Origin: Rhodobacter sp. 24-YEA-8
Lineage (GTDB): Bacteria > Pseudomonadota > Alphaproteobacteria > Rhodobacterales > Rhodobacteraceae
Assembly: GCF_900105075.1 (NCBI RefSeq)
Contig: NZ_FNSK01000001.1
Span: 1,191,001-1,255,000, forward strand
Direction of reading: 5' to 3'
DNA length: 64,000 nt
Part shown: positions 36,718 to 45,945 of the stretch, one piece after another
How the letters are laid out: every line of letters starts with the position of its first letter
Position numbering within the stretch: the first letter of the stretch is position 1
Position numbers and translations under genes: made by a program
Notes under the pieces: model-generated
Seen by the model: only the letters and a program-made list of their open reading frames with translations
Told to the model about the DNA's origin: nothing
The model's database searches: none

Positions 36718-38377
36718 CCTTCGCGTCTCCGCTCTCATAAAGGGCGGCCTTGAACGGCTCCATCCCGAGGCGACGGAAGGCGTCGAGGAAGCTTTCCTGC
36801 GGACCTTCACGCTCGCTCAGATAGGCGCGGACGATCCGCTCCACCGCCGGCACCACCTGATCATAGGCAAAGCCCGGGCCGGTCTTGTCGCCAATCGCGG
36901 CATCTTCGGCGCCCGAGCCACCGAGGGTGATCTGGTAATTCTCGACCCCCGCCCGGTCGAGACCGAGAATGCCGATATGGCCGACATGGTGATGGCCGCA
37001 GGCATTGATGCAGCCCGAGATCTTGATCTTCAGCGGTCCGATCTCATGTTCGAGGTCGAGTTCCTTGAACCGCATGGCAATTTCCTGCGCCACCGGGATC
37101 GAGCGCGCAGTGGCCAGGGCGCAGTAATCCATGCCGGGGCAGGCGATGATATCCGAGATCAGCCCGACATTGGCGGTGGCAATGCCGCCCTGAACCAGCG
37201 CTGCATGCAGCGCGGGCAGATCGCCCTTATGCACATGCGGCAGGATCACATTCTGCTCATGGCTGATGCGGATATCGTCATGGCCGAATTTCTCGGCCAG
37301 ATCCGCGATCAGTTCCATCTGCTCCGAGGTCTGGTCGCCCGGCGTCTTGCCCTGTTCCTTCACCGAGATCGTCACGATCGCATATTGATCGTTCTTATGG
37401 GCGGCAAGGTTGGTGTCGGCCCAGGCGCGGAACAGCGGATCGGCCTTGTAGAAGTCATCATAGGCGGTCACGGGCGCGTTGCGGAACGCGGGCGGCGCGA
37501 AGGCCGCCTGGATATCTTCCAGCAGCGCCTGATCGGCCCCGCCAAAGAGCGGGCGCAGCTCTTCAAACCGCTCTTCCACCAGCCGGGTGATCTCTTCCTT
37601 GCCTGTTTCATGCAGCGTGATCTTGATGCGCGCTTTGTATTTATTGTCGCGCCGGCCCAGCACGTTATAGACGCTGAGAACCGCTTCGACATAAGGCAGC
37701 AGATCGGCCTCGGGCAGGAATTCGCGCACCACCATGCCGATCAGCGGCGTGCGGCCAAGGCCGCCGCCCACAAGCACGCGGAAACCGATCTCGCCCTGAT
37801 CGTTCTTCACCAGTTGCAGACCGATGTCATGCGCGCGGATCACCGCGCGGTCATGCGTCGCGCCGGTGATGGCGATCTTGAATTTGCGCGGCAGGAACTG
37901 GAATTCCGGGTGATCGGTCGACCACTGGCGCAACAGTTCGGCATAGGCGCGGGGATCGGCGATCTCGTCAGCCGCCGCACCCGCGAAATGGTCGGCGGTC
38001 ACGTTGCGGACGGTATTGCCCGAGGTCTGGATCGCATGCATGCCGACATCGGCCAGCGCGGTCAGGATCGCAGGAATATCCGGGAGTTTCGGCCAGTTGA
38101 ACTGGATGTTCTGCCGCGTGGTCCAATGGCCGTAACCCTTATCCCAGGTCGCGCCGATCTTCGCCAGCTGGCGCATCTTGCGCGCGTTCAGCGTGCCATA
38201 GGGAATGGCGACCCGCAGCATATAGGCATGGAGTTGCAGATAGAGCCCGTTCATCAGCCGCAAGGGCCGGAACTCTTCCTCGGTCAGGCTGCCATCGAGA
38301 CGGCGTTCGACCTGTTGCGAAAACTGCGCCACGCGCTCGCGGACGAAACGCTCATCGAAGTCGGTATAATCATACAT
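36707..38377 (-). CDS. cysI: Sulfite (or nitrite) reductase, siroheme and [4Fe-4S] hemoprotein
   Basis: 556 residues, ferredoxin-nitrite/sulfite reductase family. The cluster and siroheme ligands are seen as ACPGMDYCALATA (C-x5-C) and SGCINACGHHHVGHIG (C-x3-C). The two-fold ferredoxin-like repeats (HWTTRQNIQFNWPK, and ISHEQNVILPHV) are present. Clustering with cysG, cysH and DUF934 argues for assimilatory sulfite reduction to sulfide. ATG 38377 (MYDYTDFDERFV) is family-like and overlaps the DUF2849 gene by eight bases. Family members are often named NirA; the substrate is an inference from context. Confidence 0.9.
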   Translation of the reverse strand: MYDYTDFDERFVRERVAQFSQQVERRLDGSLTEEEFRPLRLMNGLYLQLHAYMLRVAIPYGTLNARKMRQLAKIGATWDKGYGHWTTRQNIQFNWPKLPDIPAILTALADVGMHAIQTSGNTVRNVTADHFAGAAADEIADPRAYAELLRQWSTDHPEFQFLPRKFKIAITGATHDRAVIRAHDIGLQLVKNDQGEIGFRVLVGGGLGRTPLIGMVVREFLPEADLLPYVEAVLSVYNVLGRRDNKYKARIKITLHETGKEEITRLVEERFEELRPLFGGADQALLEDIQAAFAPPAFRNAPVTAYDDFYKADPLFRAWADTNLAAHKNDQYAIVTISVKEQGKTPGDQTSEQMELIADLAEKFGHDDIRISHEQNVILPHVHKGDLPALHAALVQGGIATANVGLISDIIACPGMDYCALATARSIPVAQEIAMRFKELDLEHEIGPLKIKISGCINACGHHHVGHIGILGLDRAGVENYQITLGGSGAEDAAIGDKTGPGFAYDQVVPAVERIVRAYLSEREGPQESFLDAFRRLGMEPFKAALYESGDAKDAA

Positions 38378-38678
38378 GGTCGAGGTCTGCCTGTTTCCCG
38401 TGGTGATAGTTCGAGGGGCCGCGCGTGCGGAAGGCCTCACGGAAATGGGTGGGTTCGGGGCCGTTCGGGCCCGGTTTCGCATCTGCCAGATAGGCACCCA
38501 CGATCAGCCGCCCCTGCGCATTGGCATGGATCAGCCGCAGCTGGGCATGGGCCTCGTCTTCGATCAGCTCGGCCTCTGCATGGACCAGGGTCCAGCGGTC
38601 ATCGGCGGTGAGATAGACGACATCCCCTTCGCGCAGGCGATTGGCGGTGACGACTTTCGGGGTAAAGCGGCGGCTCAT
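38370..38678 (-). CDS. DUF2849 small protein of the sulfate-assimilation operon
   Basis: 102 residues, MSRRFTPKVVTANRLREGDVVYLT, DUF2849 family; function unknown. It is regularly found between the siroheme methyltransferase and the sulfite reductase genes in alphaproteobacteria. ATG 38678 has GGAGG seven bases upstream and overlaps the cysG stop as ATGA; its own stop overlaps the sulfite reductase start. Tight coupling suggests stoichiometric or accessory use with the reductase. Confidence 0.88.
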   Translation of the reverse strand: MSRRFTPKVVTANRLREGDVVYLTADDRWTLVHAEAELIEDEAHAQLRLIHANAQGRLIVGAYLADAKPGPNGPEPTHFREAFRTRGPSNYHHGKQADLDHV

Positions 38679-39448
38679 GCGCGGGCCTCCTCGTGACTGG
38701 TCATGGCGGGAATGGCCGCGCGGGGCGCGAGGCCGAAAAGGATAATGGCGGGGCCGGAGCAACAAAGCGCCAGCGCGGGCAGCGTTGCGAGCGTCCCGGC
38801 ATGGACCCGCTGATCGGCGCGCGAGGCGTTCTCGACCAGTGTGACCGGCGTTTCCGGCCCTGCGCCATGCATCAGCAGCCGGCCCTGGATGAAACGGGCC
38901 GATTTCTTGCCCATATAAATCGCCGCAACCTCAGTGGCACGGGCGAGACCGCGCCAGTCCTGTTCGGCAAAACCGTCCATGTCATGGCCGGTCAGAATAC
39001 GCAGGCTCGCATTGCGGCCGCGCTTTGTCAGCGCCTGGCCGATTGCCGCCGCCGCAACCGGAGCGGTCGAAAGGCCGGGCAGGATACGAAAGCTGAGGCC
39101 AGCGGCCTCAAGCGCCTCGATCTCTTCGTCGAGACGGGCGAAAATTCCCGGATCGCCGCCTTTGAGACGGACGACGCGCGCGCCCGTCTGTGCCGTTTCA
39201 ACCAGAACCCGGTTGATCGCGGATTGCGGCACCGAAGGGCCAAATCCCTCTTTGCCGACATCAATGCGGCGCACATGGGCCGGGATCAGCGCCATCACCT
39301 CTTCGCCGACGAGACGGTCATGGATCACCACCTCTGCCGCCTCAAGCGCACGCAGCACGCCGAGCGTCAGGTGCTCAGCCGCGCCCGGGCCGGCCCCCGC
39401 GAAGGTCACGGGCGGCAGATCCTTGAGGGGAGCGCTGGCTGTCAACAT
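38675..39448 (-). CDS. cobA: Uroporphyrinogen-III C-methyltransferase (siroheme pathway)
   Basis: 257 residues, SUMT family. Motifs VTFAGAGPGAAEHLTLGVLRAL, VVIHDRLVGEEVM, VVRLKGGDPGIFARLDEE and AAIYMGKKSARFI are characteristic. It makes precorrin-2, the precursor of the siroheme needed by the sulfite reductase encoded downstream. Only the methyltransferase domain is present; the CysG-A dehydrogenase/ferrochelatase domain is missing and must be encoded elsewhere. First gene of the cys operon, divergent from an Lrp-family regulator. Often called cysG in this context. Confidence 0.92.
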   Translation of the reverse strand: MLTASAPLKDLPPVTFAGAGPGAAEHLTLGVLRALEAAEVVIHDRLVGEEVMALIPAHVRRIDVGKEGFGPSVPQSAINRVLVETAQTGARVVRLKGGDPGIFARLDEEIEALEAAGLSFRILPGLSTAPVAAAAIGQALTKRGRNASLRILTGHDMDGFAEQDWRGLARATEVAAIYMGKKSARFIQGRLLMHGAGPETPVTLVENASRADQRVHAGTLATLPALALCCSGPAIILFGLAPRAAIPAMTSHEEARA

Positions 39449-39615
39449 GGCTTGGATCCTGGCTTTCGGGCAGGTATGGCGGCGGCGCCGGTTTGCACTG
39501 GCAGCAATATAGGACTTTTTCCTCTGAATCGGCCAGATCCCCTTGCAGATAAGGAAGAATGTTCCGATACTCTGGCCTCTGGGAACGCAGTTCTGCGTCA
39601 GAGGGGAAATCAGGA

Positions 39616-40077
39616 ATGGCAGCCGCGCTGGACGATCTGGACCGGAAAATCCTGTCCGAACTGCAACAGGATGCAGAGCAGTCGCTGGACGAGATCGCCC
39701 GCAAGGTGGGCTCGTCGAAAACCCCGGTCTGGAACCGGATCCGGCGGATGAAAGAACAGGGCGTGATCTCGCGCCAGACAGTGATCCTCGATGCCGAGGC
39801 CCTCGGGCTTGAGGCCTGTTTCTTCGTGCTGATCCGCACCTCGGAACATGAGGCGGACTGGCAGCGCAAATTCCTCCATGCGCTGCGCGAACGCCCCGAA
39901 GTGCTCGAGGCGCACCGGCTGGCGGGCGATATCGATTACATCCTCAAGGTGCGTGTGAAAAACGCCCGCGCCTATGACGAATTCTACCAGGCGCTGATTT
40001 CCGAGGTGAAAATTTACAATGTCACCGCGCTTTTAAGCATGGAAGAAATCAAGTCGACCACAGTCCTGCCGGTTTAA
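39616..40077 (+). CDS. Lrp/AsnC-family regulator divergent from the cys operon
   Basis: 153 residues. Helix-turn-helix at about 10-55 (SLDEIARKVGSSKTPVWNRIRRMKEQGVI) and a RAM domain (LGLEACFFVLIRTSEHEADW, EAHRLAGDIDYILKVRV). ATG 39616 fits the family; the frame opens earlier at 39559. It is divergent from cobA-DUF2849-cysI-cysH across 167 bases, so it probably regulates cysteine/sulfur genes. Its stop overlaps by four bases the end of the converging DMT transporter gene. Confidence 0.88.
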   Translation: MAAALDDLDRKILSELQQDAEQSLDEIARKVGSSKTPVWNRIRRMKEQGVISRQTVILDAEALGLEACFFVLIRTSEHEADWQRKFLHALRERPEVLEAHRLAGDIDYILKVRVKNARAYDEFYQALISEVKIYNVTALLSMEEIKSTTVLPV

Positions 40078-41030
40078 CGGAAGCGCCGCAGGGGGATGAC
40101 CCCCTGCGCCACCAGCACCCCAAGCGCGACAAGCCCCGCCGCCCCGGCCTGGAGCCAGTTCCAGGGCGCGGAAAGCCAGAGGAACATGATCAGCATGACG
40201 TAAAACGGCGAGGCATTGGTATGCAGCGATGACATGCCGATGCCGATCCTGTTGATCGAGATGATCCATAACAACTGGCACAAGGCGAGCCCGCCTATGG
40301 CGAAAAGGCCGAGCGAGATCACCTCGCGCATTCCCCAAAGGTTATGATCGGCCAGTGGCGCACCCATCGCGATATTGGCCCCGGCAATGACCAGCATGGA
40401 AAGGGCCGCCCCCGCCATAGTCAGCGCCGTGCGCCCGATCAGCGATAGTGTTGGAAAGCTGGTCACCGTCAGACGTGAGCCAAGCGTATAGAGCAGCACC
40501 GAGCCGCAGCAAAACATCGCGCCAAGCGCAACATTGCTGCCGCCGGCGCTGAAATCGAGGGCAAGCACCCCGCCGGCCATGGAAAGCGTAATTCCGGCAA
40601 TGAGTTGCAGGCTCAGCCGGCGCCCGTCGAACAGTACCTCCAGCGCAATGGCCACAACCGGCATCGCTGCGGTGATCACCGCAGCCGTCACCGGCCCGCC
40701 TGCGGCCTGGCCCATGATCAGACACCAGGCCGCGAGCCCGATCAGCGCCCCGACCGCGATCCCGCGCAGCCAGTCCGCCCGCAAAATCGCGCGCGGCCCA
40801 TCCGCGAGCAGCCAGACCGGCAACAGCACCATTGCCGCCAGAGTGATCCTTACCGCGCCCAGCTGGTCCGAAGGCATGATCGGAATTAGAAACTCTGCCG
40901 CCGGCAAACCAGCGGCCCAGACCACCATCGAGATCATGCAGATCAGATGACCGGACAGAAGCCGGTTCCCCGGCAGATGCTGGCCGGGGATCGGATCGGA
41001 AGGCGGGGCAGGGCGCGCAAAACTTGTCAT
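40074..41030 (-). CDS. EamA/DMT-superfamily membrane transporter
   Basis: 318 residues with about ten hydrophobic helices arranged as two EamA repeats (GHLICMISMVVWAAGLPAAEFLI in the first; AIGGLALCQLLWIISINRIG in the second). Drug/metabolite exporters of this family move amino acids or other small metabolites across the inner membrane. The neighbouring Lrp-family gene hints at amino-acid export, but the substrate cannot be told from sequence. Ends within four bases of the Lrp gene's stop. Confidence 0.85.
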   Translation of the reverse strand: MTSFARPAPPSDPIPGQHLPGNRLLSGHLICMISMVVWAAGLPAAEFLIPIMPSDQLGAVRITLAAMVLLPVWLLADGPRAILRADWLRGIAVGALIGLAAWCLIMGQAAGGPVTAAVITAAMPVVAIALEVLFDGRRLSLQLIAGITLSMAGGVLALDFSAGGSNVALGAMFCCGSVLLYTLGSRLTVTSFPTLSLIGRTALTMAGAALSMLVIAGANIAMGAPLADHNLWGMREVISLGLFAIGGLALCQLLWIISINRIGIGMSSLHTNASPFYVMLIMFLWLSAPWNWLQAGAAGLVALGVLVAQGVIPLRRFR

Positions 41031-41102
41031 ATGGCGAAATCTGTCACGCCACAGTCCTGGTCACTGTTCTCCGGGCGACCGGTTCTGGCGCGTTCCGGCC
41101 AG

Positions 41103-41176
41103 CCGGGCTGAAGATATGTGTTTAAGCCAGAAGGAAGAGGATCTGACTTCCTCCTGACAGAAATACTGCCGCCCGG
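41103..41176. repeat. Possible degenerate third copy of the composite inverted-repeat element
   Basis: Contains GATATGTGTTTAAGCCAGAA and, on the far side of an AGGAAG/CTTCCT hairpin, GACAGAAATACTGCCGCCCG, loosely mirroring the GATATTTAAGGACAGATGA arms of the two good copies. It lies downstream of tpiA and upstream of the DMT gene, both minus strand, the same context as the others. Similarity is weak, so membership is uncertain. Confidence 0.4.
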
Positions 41177-41206
41177 GGCGTCCGCAGGCGGTCACATGCG
41201 CTGAGT

Positions 41207-41950
41207 TCAGGCAGCCGAGAGCGCGGCAACGATCGCGCCAAAATCTGACGCTTTCAGGCTCGCGCCACCGACCAGGGCACCATGAACATGCGGCACCGCA
41301 AAGATTTCGGCGGCGTTCGAGGGTTTGACCGATCCACCATAGAGAAGCCGGATCGCGCCAGCCGCAGTGCCAAAGCGCGCATTCAGCGATCTGGAAATGA
41401 AATCATGCACTTCCGCGATCTGCTCAAGCGTAGGCACGCGGCCGGTACCGATGGCCCAGACCGGCTCATAGGCGATCACCGTATTGGCGCCGGTTGCGCC
41501 ATCCGGCACCGAGCCCGCCAGTTGCGCTGCGATCACATCGAGGGTCCGCCCGGCATCACGCTCGCCTTCGGTCTCGCCAAGGCAAATCACCGCAACGAGG
41601 CCCGCCTCGCGTGCGGCAACTGCTTTTTGCGCCACCAGCTGATCGGTTTCTCCGTGATCGGCCCGGCGCTCGGAATGACCGAGGATCACATAGCCGGCAC
41701 CTGCATCTTTCAGCATCGCGGCCGAGATATCGCCGGTATGCGCCCCCGAGATGTTCTGGTGGCAATCCTGACCGCCGACAGAAAGCGCCGTGCCCGCGGC
41801 CAGCGTCGCCAGGGGGGCGAGCAGGGTTGCAGGCGGGCAGATCATCATCTCACAGGCCGGATCGGAATGGAGTGCAAGCAAGGCGCGAATCTCGTCAAGC
41901 GAGGCCGAAACACCGTTCATTTTCCAGTTGCCTGCCGCCAGTCTGCGCAT
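41207..41950 (-). CDS. tpiA: Triosephosphate isomerase
   Basis: 247 residues. AGNWKMNG with the active-site lysine K10, ILGHSERR with the electrophilic His, [11 protein letters not shown] with the catalytic Glu, and the phosphate-binding [10 protein letters not shown] are all intact. Interconverts dihydroxyacetone phosphate and glyceraldehyde 3-phosphate in the cytoplasm. ATG 41950 has GGAGAG six bases upstream; the frame extends to 41977 without support. Monocistronic by appearance. Confidence 0.95.
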   Translation of the reverse strand: MRRLAAGNWKMNGVSASLDEIRALLALHSDPACEMMICPPATLLAPLATLAAGTALSVGGQDCHQNISGAHTGDISAAMLKDAGAGYVILGHSERRADHGETDQLVAQKAVAAREAGLVAVICLGETEGERDAGRTLDVIAAQLAGSVPDGATGANTVIAYEPVWAIGTGRVPTLEQIAEVHDFISRSLNARFGTAAGAIRLLYGGSVKPSNAAEIFAVPHVHGALVGGASLKASDFGAIVAALSAA

Positions 41951-42066
41951 TCGATCTCTCCCTGTTACCGCTCCCATCTGGTCGCAAATTCAGGAGCGTC
42001 ATGCAATGGGGGCATTGCGGAATGAGGCGTCAGACCGCCGGTCAACACTTCTGGCGCGCGGGCGTG

Positions 42067-42438
42067 TCAGATCCCGGACGGCGCCGTGGCCGGTTCGTTG
42101 AAGCGGATCGATTCGCCGCAGCCGCAGGCCTCGGACACGTTCGGATTGCGGAACACGAATTTCGATTCCAGCAGGCTGGTCTCGTAATCAATGATGGTAC
42201 CGATCAGGAACATCTGCGCCATGGGGGCGATCAGCACCCGCGCGCCATCCTGTTCCACGATCTCGTCCAGCGGGTTCACCTCTGCGACGTAATCCATCGT
42301 ATATTCCATACCGGCACAGCCACCCTTTTTCACGCCGATCCGCAAGCCCTGGCTGCCATCACGCGCCATCAGGCGGGCGATCTGTTTCGCAGCGGGCGGG
42401 GTGATGGAAACGGCGGCTTTGCCGGGGATGCCGAACAT
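42067..42438 (-). CDS. Iron-sulfur cluster carrier protein, HesB/IscA/ErpA family
   Basis: 123 residues. The A-type carrier signature is complete: ITPPAAKQIARLM, GVKKGGCAGMEYTMD with the first Cys, and EACGCGESIRF with the C-x-C pair. It accepts and transfers Fe-S clusters. SufA, IscA and ErpA cannot be separated from sequence alone. It follows the sufT-like gene on the same strand by about 280 bases, suggesting linkage to the SUF pathway, whose main operon is not in the window. Confidence 0.88.
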   Translation of the reverse strand: MFGIPGKAAVSITPPAAKQIARLMARDGSQGLRIGVKKGGCAGMEYTMDYVAEVNPLDEIVEQDGARVLIAPMAQMFLIGTIIDYETSLLESKFVFRNPNVSEACGCGESIRFNEPATAPSGI

Positions 42439-42717
42439 GATGGAAATCCTTTGTCTGGGGTAAAGGTAATCCCGCAGGCGCTCTGCTTCAAGAGGGCTGC
42501 GCGCGGCCTGACGCCAGGCCAGCCAGATATCACGTCATGGGTACAGAAAAGGCGTATAAAGCCTGTGTCCGGCTGGTGCCGGGGAGCATATTCCTCGAAG
42601 GGCGCGGCGTGATACGATCGCGCGCCAAGCCGAAAATGAGGTCTGTCTGGCGATGAAAGACCGCGCGGTCAGCCCGGCGGGTGCGTTTCAGGGGATAAGC
42701 GTCAGGGCCGTGGGCGT

Positions 42718-43095
42718 TTACATGAAGCCCAGTTCAAGACGCGCCTCATCCGACATCATTTCCATCCCCCAGGGCGGATCAAAGGTCATCTCGACCTGCA
42801 CCTCGCGTATGCCGGGCGTGGCCTCAACGGCCTCCTGCACCCAGCCGGGCATCTCGCCTGCGACAGGGCAGCCCGGTGCGGTCAGCGTCATCACGATCCG
42901 CACCGCATTCTCGTCATCGATGGCGATGGTATAGACAAGGCCGAGATCGAAAATATTCACCGGGATCTCGGGGTCAAAGACCGTCCGACAGGCATCGGCG
43001 ACAGCATCATAGAGCGGGTGATCGACAGAAGAGGGCGCAATCAGCGGCGCGCCTTCGGCGGCGGTCTGATCGGCGGTCGAGGTGGTCATGTCCAT
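42718..43095 (-). CDS. SUF-associated MIP18/DUF59 protein (SufT-like)
   Basis: 125 residues. The DUF59 fold is seen in DACRTVFDPEIPVNIFDLGLVYTI, the conserved cysteine loop TLTAPGCPVAGEMPGW, and VEMTFDPPWGMEMMS. SufT-type proteins help Fe-S cluster maturation. The N-terminal 25 residues are low complexity. ATG 43095 is preferred because GGGA lies eight bases upstream; ATGs at 43128 and 43089 remain possible. Context with the A-type carrier gene supports the assignment. Confidence 0.87.
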   Translation of the reverse strand: MDMTTSTADQTAAEGAPLIAPSSVDHPLYDAVADACRTVFDPEIPVNIFDLGLVYTIAIDDENAVRIVMTLTAPGCPVAGEMPGWVQEAVEATPGIREVQVEMTFDPPWGMEMMSDEARLELGFM

Positions 43096-43409
43096 CTGCG
43101 TGGTCCCGGTCCGGAAAACTTCTGCCATCAATATAGGGATTGCGGGCCTGAGGTCCAGATCCGGCGGGCCGTTTTCGGTCCGGGTGGCAGCGCAGCCTGG
43201 CCCCGGTGAGGCAGCCTCTGAAGAGATAGGTGCAGCAAAGCGCGGCGCCATTGCGGGCCGGGCGAAAACAATTGCGGCCGCCTCCGCATAGAAGCAGCCG
43301 CAGCTTTCAGCACCAGTTCAGGGCGGGGCGCTCCGGAGCCGGGAGAATGCAATCTGGCTCCGGAAGTCCTTTTGCGCGGTTTCGCGTCTTCGGGGCGTAA
43401 CCGCGCGGC
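43096..43409. other. Intergenic region between ssb and the sufT-like gene
   Basis: 314 bases on the minus-strand path from ssb to the sufT-like gene. It contains a 9-bp stem-loop (TCCGGAGCC at 43332-43340 with GGCTCCGGA at 43356-43364) shortly after the ssb stop, which may end the ssb transcript despite lacking a T-tract on that strand. No coding frame is convincing; the promoter of the sufT-like gene should lie at its left part. Confidence 0.5.
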
Positions 43410-43976
43410 TCAGAACGGGATTTCGTCATCCATATCGGAATTGCCGCCCGAGGGGCCGCCATAACCGCCCCGACCACCGCCGGAACCACCGCCCTGACTG
43501 CCGCCACCCTGGCTGCCGCCGCCATATCCACCGCCACCGCCGCCATAGCCGCCGCCCTGGCCACCATAGTCATCACCATAGCCGCCCTGATTGCCGCCGC
43601 CGCCCGCGCCACCGCCTCCGTCACCACGGCCGCCCAGTAGAGTCAGGTTGCCCGAGAAGGGCCGCAGCACGATCTCGGTCGAATAGCGGTCCTGGCCGGA
43701 CTGGTCCTGCCATTTGCGGGTTTCCAGCGCGCCCTCGATATAGACGGTCGAGCCTTTGCGCAGATATTGTTCGGCGATCTTTGCAAGCGGCTCCGAAAAA
43801 ATCGCGACCGAATGCCATTCGGTGCGTTCCTTGCGTTCGCCCGTATTGCGGTCGCGCCAGGTTTCGGAAGTTGCGATCCGCAGGTTGCAGACCTTGCCGC
43901 CATTGGGGAAGCTGCGCACCTCGGGGTCGCGGCCGAGATTGCCGATGATGATGACCTTATTGACCGATCCGGCCAT
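43410..43976 (-). CDS. ssb: Single-stranded DNA-binding protein
   Basis: 188 residues. OB-fold domain (1-110: [49 protein letters not shown]), a glycine-rich linker of about 60 residues (GGYGGGG and GGGSQGG repeats), and the acidic tip DMDDEIPF that recruits repair and replication proteins. Binds ssDNA during replication, recombination and repair. ATG 43976; the gene is divergent from a lytic transglycosylase gene rather than from uvrA. Confidence 0.95.
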   Translation of the reverse strand: MAGSVNKVIIIGNLGRDPEVRSFPNGGKVCNLRIATSETWRDRNTGERKERTEWHSVAIFSEPLAKIAEQYLRKGSTVYIEGALETRKWQDQSGQDRYSTEIVLRPFSGNLTLLGGRGDGGGGAGGGGNQGGYGDDYGGQGGGYGGGGGGYGGGSQGGGSQGGGSGGGRGGYGGPSGGNSDMDDEIPF

Positions 43977-44313
43977 ATGCGCCTCCGCTTTGCTGGCTGA
44001 GTGACCCCTGAACCTGATGCGGGATCAGGGTTACTATTGTGTTGACGCCCGTATCTAAAGACAGCCGCGCGGCCTCGCAACCGCGCATTGGCGCCAGCGC
44101 CTCCGGAAGGCCGGTCAGGCGGCCGCTGCCGCAGCAGGGTTTTCCGCCCTGATCCTGATTTTTGGCCTGGATCCGGGGCGAATCGCAGCCTTTCTGCCCG
44201 GGATCGGCGGGGATTTGCCGGTTTTACCGCCGGGGGCGGGGATTCCCCGCTGGCCGGATTGGCCCTGCGCCGCTATAGTCCCGCCCGATTTGGTGACTGT
44301 GGACGGCTTTCCT
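43977..44313. other. Divergent region between ssb and the lytic transglycosylase gene
   Basis: 337 bases carrying the promoters of both genes. An imperfect inverted repeat AACCTGAT...ATCAGGGTT at 44011-44032 lies 35 bases upstream of the ssb start. The remainder (44100-44290) is GC-rich; in the transglycosylase frame it can be read upstream to 44215, but the translated residues look like non-coding DNA. Confidence 0.45.
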
Positions 44314-44955
44314 ATGACCCCTCGGCTGAGTTTCCGGTTCCGGGCTGCGCTGGTGCTGAGTGTTTCTTTTGTGACTGCTACGGGTGGGCTTACCGGCAGT
44401 GTCGCCGCCGAGCCGCTGAAACTCCATGGCTCCAGCAAGTCGCGCATTGCGGTGTTCGAATCGCAGACCGCCTTGCTTGATGGCAAGCTTGCCAGACAAT
44501 ATTCGGGCTCGGTCAAGCTCACGCCGAACCATAAGGCGGGTAAGGATGGTGAGACCGCCTCGGCCGAGGCCGTGCCGCGCTATAGTGGCCGCTACAAGGG
44601 CGAGCATCTCGAACATGCGAAGACTGTGGCCCGCAAACATGGCGTGCCGGAGGATCTGTTCCTGCGGCTCGTGCAGCAGGAAAGCGGCTGGAATGCCCGC
44701 GCGGTCAGCCATAAGGGCGCAACCGGCCTTGCGCAGCTGATGCCGGGAACGGCAAAGCTGCTTGGTGTCGATATTGACGACCCGAAGCAAAATCTCGAAG
44801 GCGGCGCGCGGTATCTCAAGATGATGCACGCGAAATTCGGGTCATGGAAGCTGGCGCTTGCGGCCTATAATGCCGGCCCGGCGGCGGTTGAAAAGCATGG
44901 CGGGGTGCCGCCTTTTGCCGAAACCAAAGCCTATGTGAAGGCGATTCTCGGCTGA
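44314..44955 (+). CDS. Secreted lytic transglycosylase (SLT domain)
   Basis: 213 residues. Signal peptide [20 protein letters not shown]...VAA (about 1-32), a linker, then the SLT catalytic domain from about 97: catalytic glutamate E123 in [33 protein letters not shown], and [17 protein letters not shown]. It cleaves peptidoglycan with formation of 1,6-anhydro ends. The ATG at 44314 puts a clean signal peptide at the N-terminus. Single gene, divergent from ssb. Confidence 0.88.
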   Translation: MTPRLSFRFRAALVLSVSFVTATGGLTGSVAAEPLKLHGSSKSRIAVFESQTALLDGKLARQYSGSVKLTPNHKAGKDGETASAEAVPRYSGRYKGEHLEHAKTVARKHGVPEDLFLRLVQQESGWNARAVSHKGATGLAQLMPGTAKLLGVDIDDPKQNLEGGARYLKMMHAKFGSWKLALAAYNAGPAAVEKHGGVPPFAETKAYVKAILG

Positions 44956-45193
44956 TCCCGGCGATGCTCAGGACGAAGGCGCGACCGACACAGCGCGCAG
45001 GCGGTTGCCCCGGCACAGGGACCGCCATTACATCATCCTTGTCACGACGGAAAATTTCGCCTGCGGCGTTTACGCAACAGGCTTTTAAACACTGGCAAAT
45101 TTGCGCTTTCCAGGGCAAAAGACTGCAGAGCCGGCGTTGCTTTCGGGTGGCGTTGCAGGCATTCAGATACAGACCTAAACCGCAGGGTTCAGA

Positions 45194-45847
45194 ATGAGCG
45201 ACTTCGCATCCCTCCGCATGACGATGGTGGACACCCAGATCCGGCCTTCCGACGTCACCAGGTTCCCCATTATTGATGCGATGCTGCATGTTCCGCGTGA
45301 GAATTATGTGCCGCCGTCAAAACGGGATGCCGCCTATATCGGCGCCAATCTCGACCTCGGCAGCGGTCGCGCTCTGCTGGATCCGCGCACCTTCGCCAAA
45401 ATGATCGAGACGCTGGATATCCTGCCTTCGGATCTCGTGCTCGATATCGGGGCGGGATATGGCTATTCGACCGCGCTGCTGGCACGTCTGGCGCAGACGG
45501 TGGTGGCGCTTGAGGAAGACGAGGCCATGGCCGAGGAGGCCGGGCGGATCCTCGCTGCCGATGGCGTCGATAATGCCGTTGTGGTCAAGGGCAGCCTGAC
45601 GGCGGGCGCGGCGAAATACGCGCCCTATGATGCGATCCTGGTCGGGGGCGGCATTGAAGAGCTGCCCGAGGCGATTGCCTCTCAGCTGAAAGAAGGCGGC
45701 CGTATCGTTGCCGTGGTGATGACCGGCGCGCTTGGCACCGTGAAATACGGGCTTAAGACCGATGGCCGCATCGACTGGCGCTATGCTTTCAACGCCTCTG
45801 CACCGGTCCTGCCGGGATTTGCCAAAGAAAAGACTTTCACGCTTTGA
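45194..45847 (+). CDS. pcm: Protein-L-isoaspartate O-methyltransferase
   Basis: 217 residues. SAM-binding motif LVLDIGAGYGYSTALLARL, N-terminal MVDTQIRPSDVTRFPIIDAM, and C-terminal LKEGGRIVAVVM. Repairs or marks isoaspartyl residues in damaged proteins. tolC begins 98 bases downstream on the same strand, a pairing common in alphaproteobacteria. The 238 bases upstream hold no gene. Confidence 0.9.
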   Translation: MSDFASLRMTMVDTQIRPSDVTRFPIIDAMLHVPRENYVPPSKRDAAYIGANLDLGSGRALLDPRTFAKMIETLDILPSDLVLDIGAGYGYSTALLARLAQTVVALEEDEAMAEEAGRILAADGVDNAVVVKGSLTAGAAKYAPYDAILVGGGIEELPEAIASQLKEGGRIVAVVMTGALGTVKYGLKTDGRIDWRYAFNASAPVLPGFAKEKTFTL

Positions 45848-45945
45848 CGGGCCCCCACCGACAGTAGGGCGCCCTCTGACAGGTTGAACGGAATAGTGCC
45901 CTGGGCCCCTGGCCCGGGACTTGCGAGCAGACAGGACAGAACAAG

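Noticed and set aside
36977..38611. Plus-strand 544-residue frame opposite the sulfite reductase gene
   Set aside because: Antisense shadow; the minus strand has the intact Fe-S and siroheme motifs.
41103..41176. A confident third copy of the composite repeat
   Set aside because: The arms match only loosely and the GGGGGCTGGCCCCC end is absent; kept as a low-confidence feature and not used as proof.
43450..43625. Glycine-rich repeats as a CRISPR-like or tandem DNA repeat
   Set aside because: They are degenerate GGN codons encoding the SSB linker, with no constant spacing or spacers.
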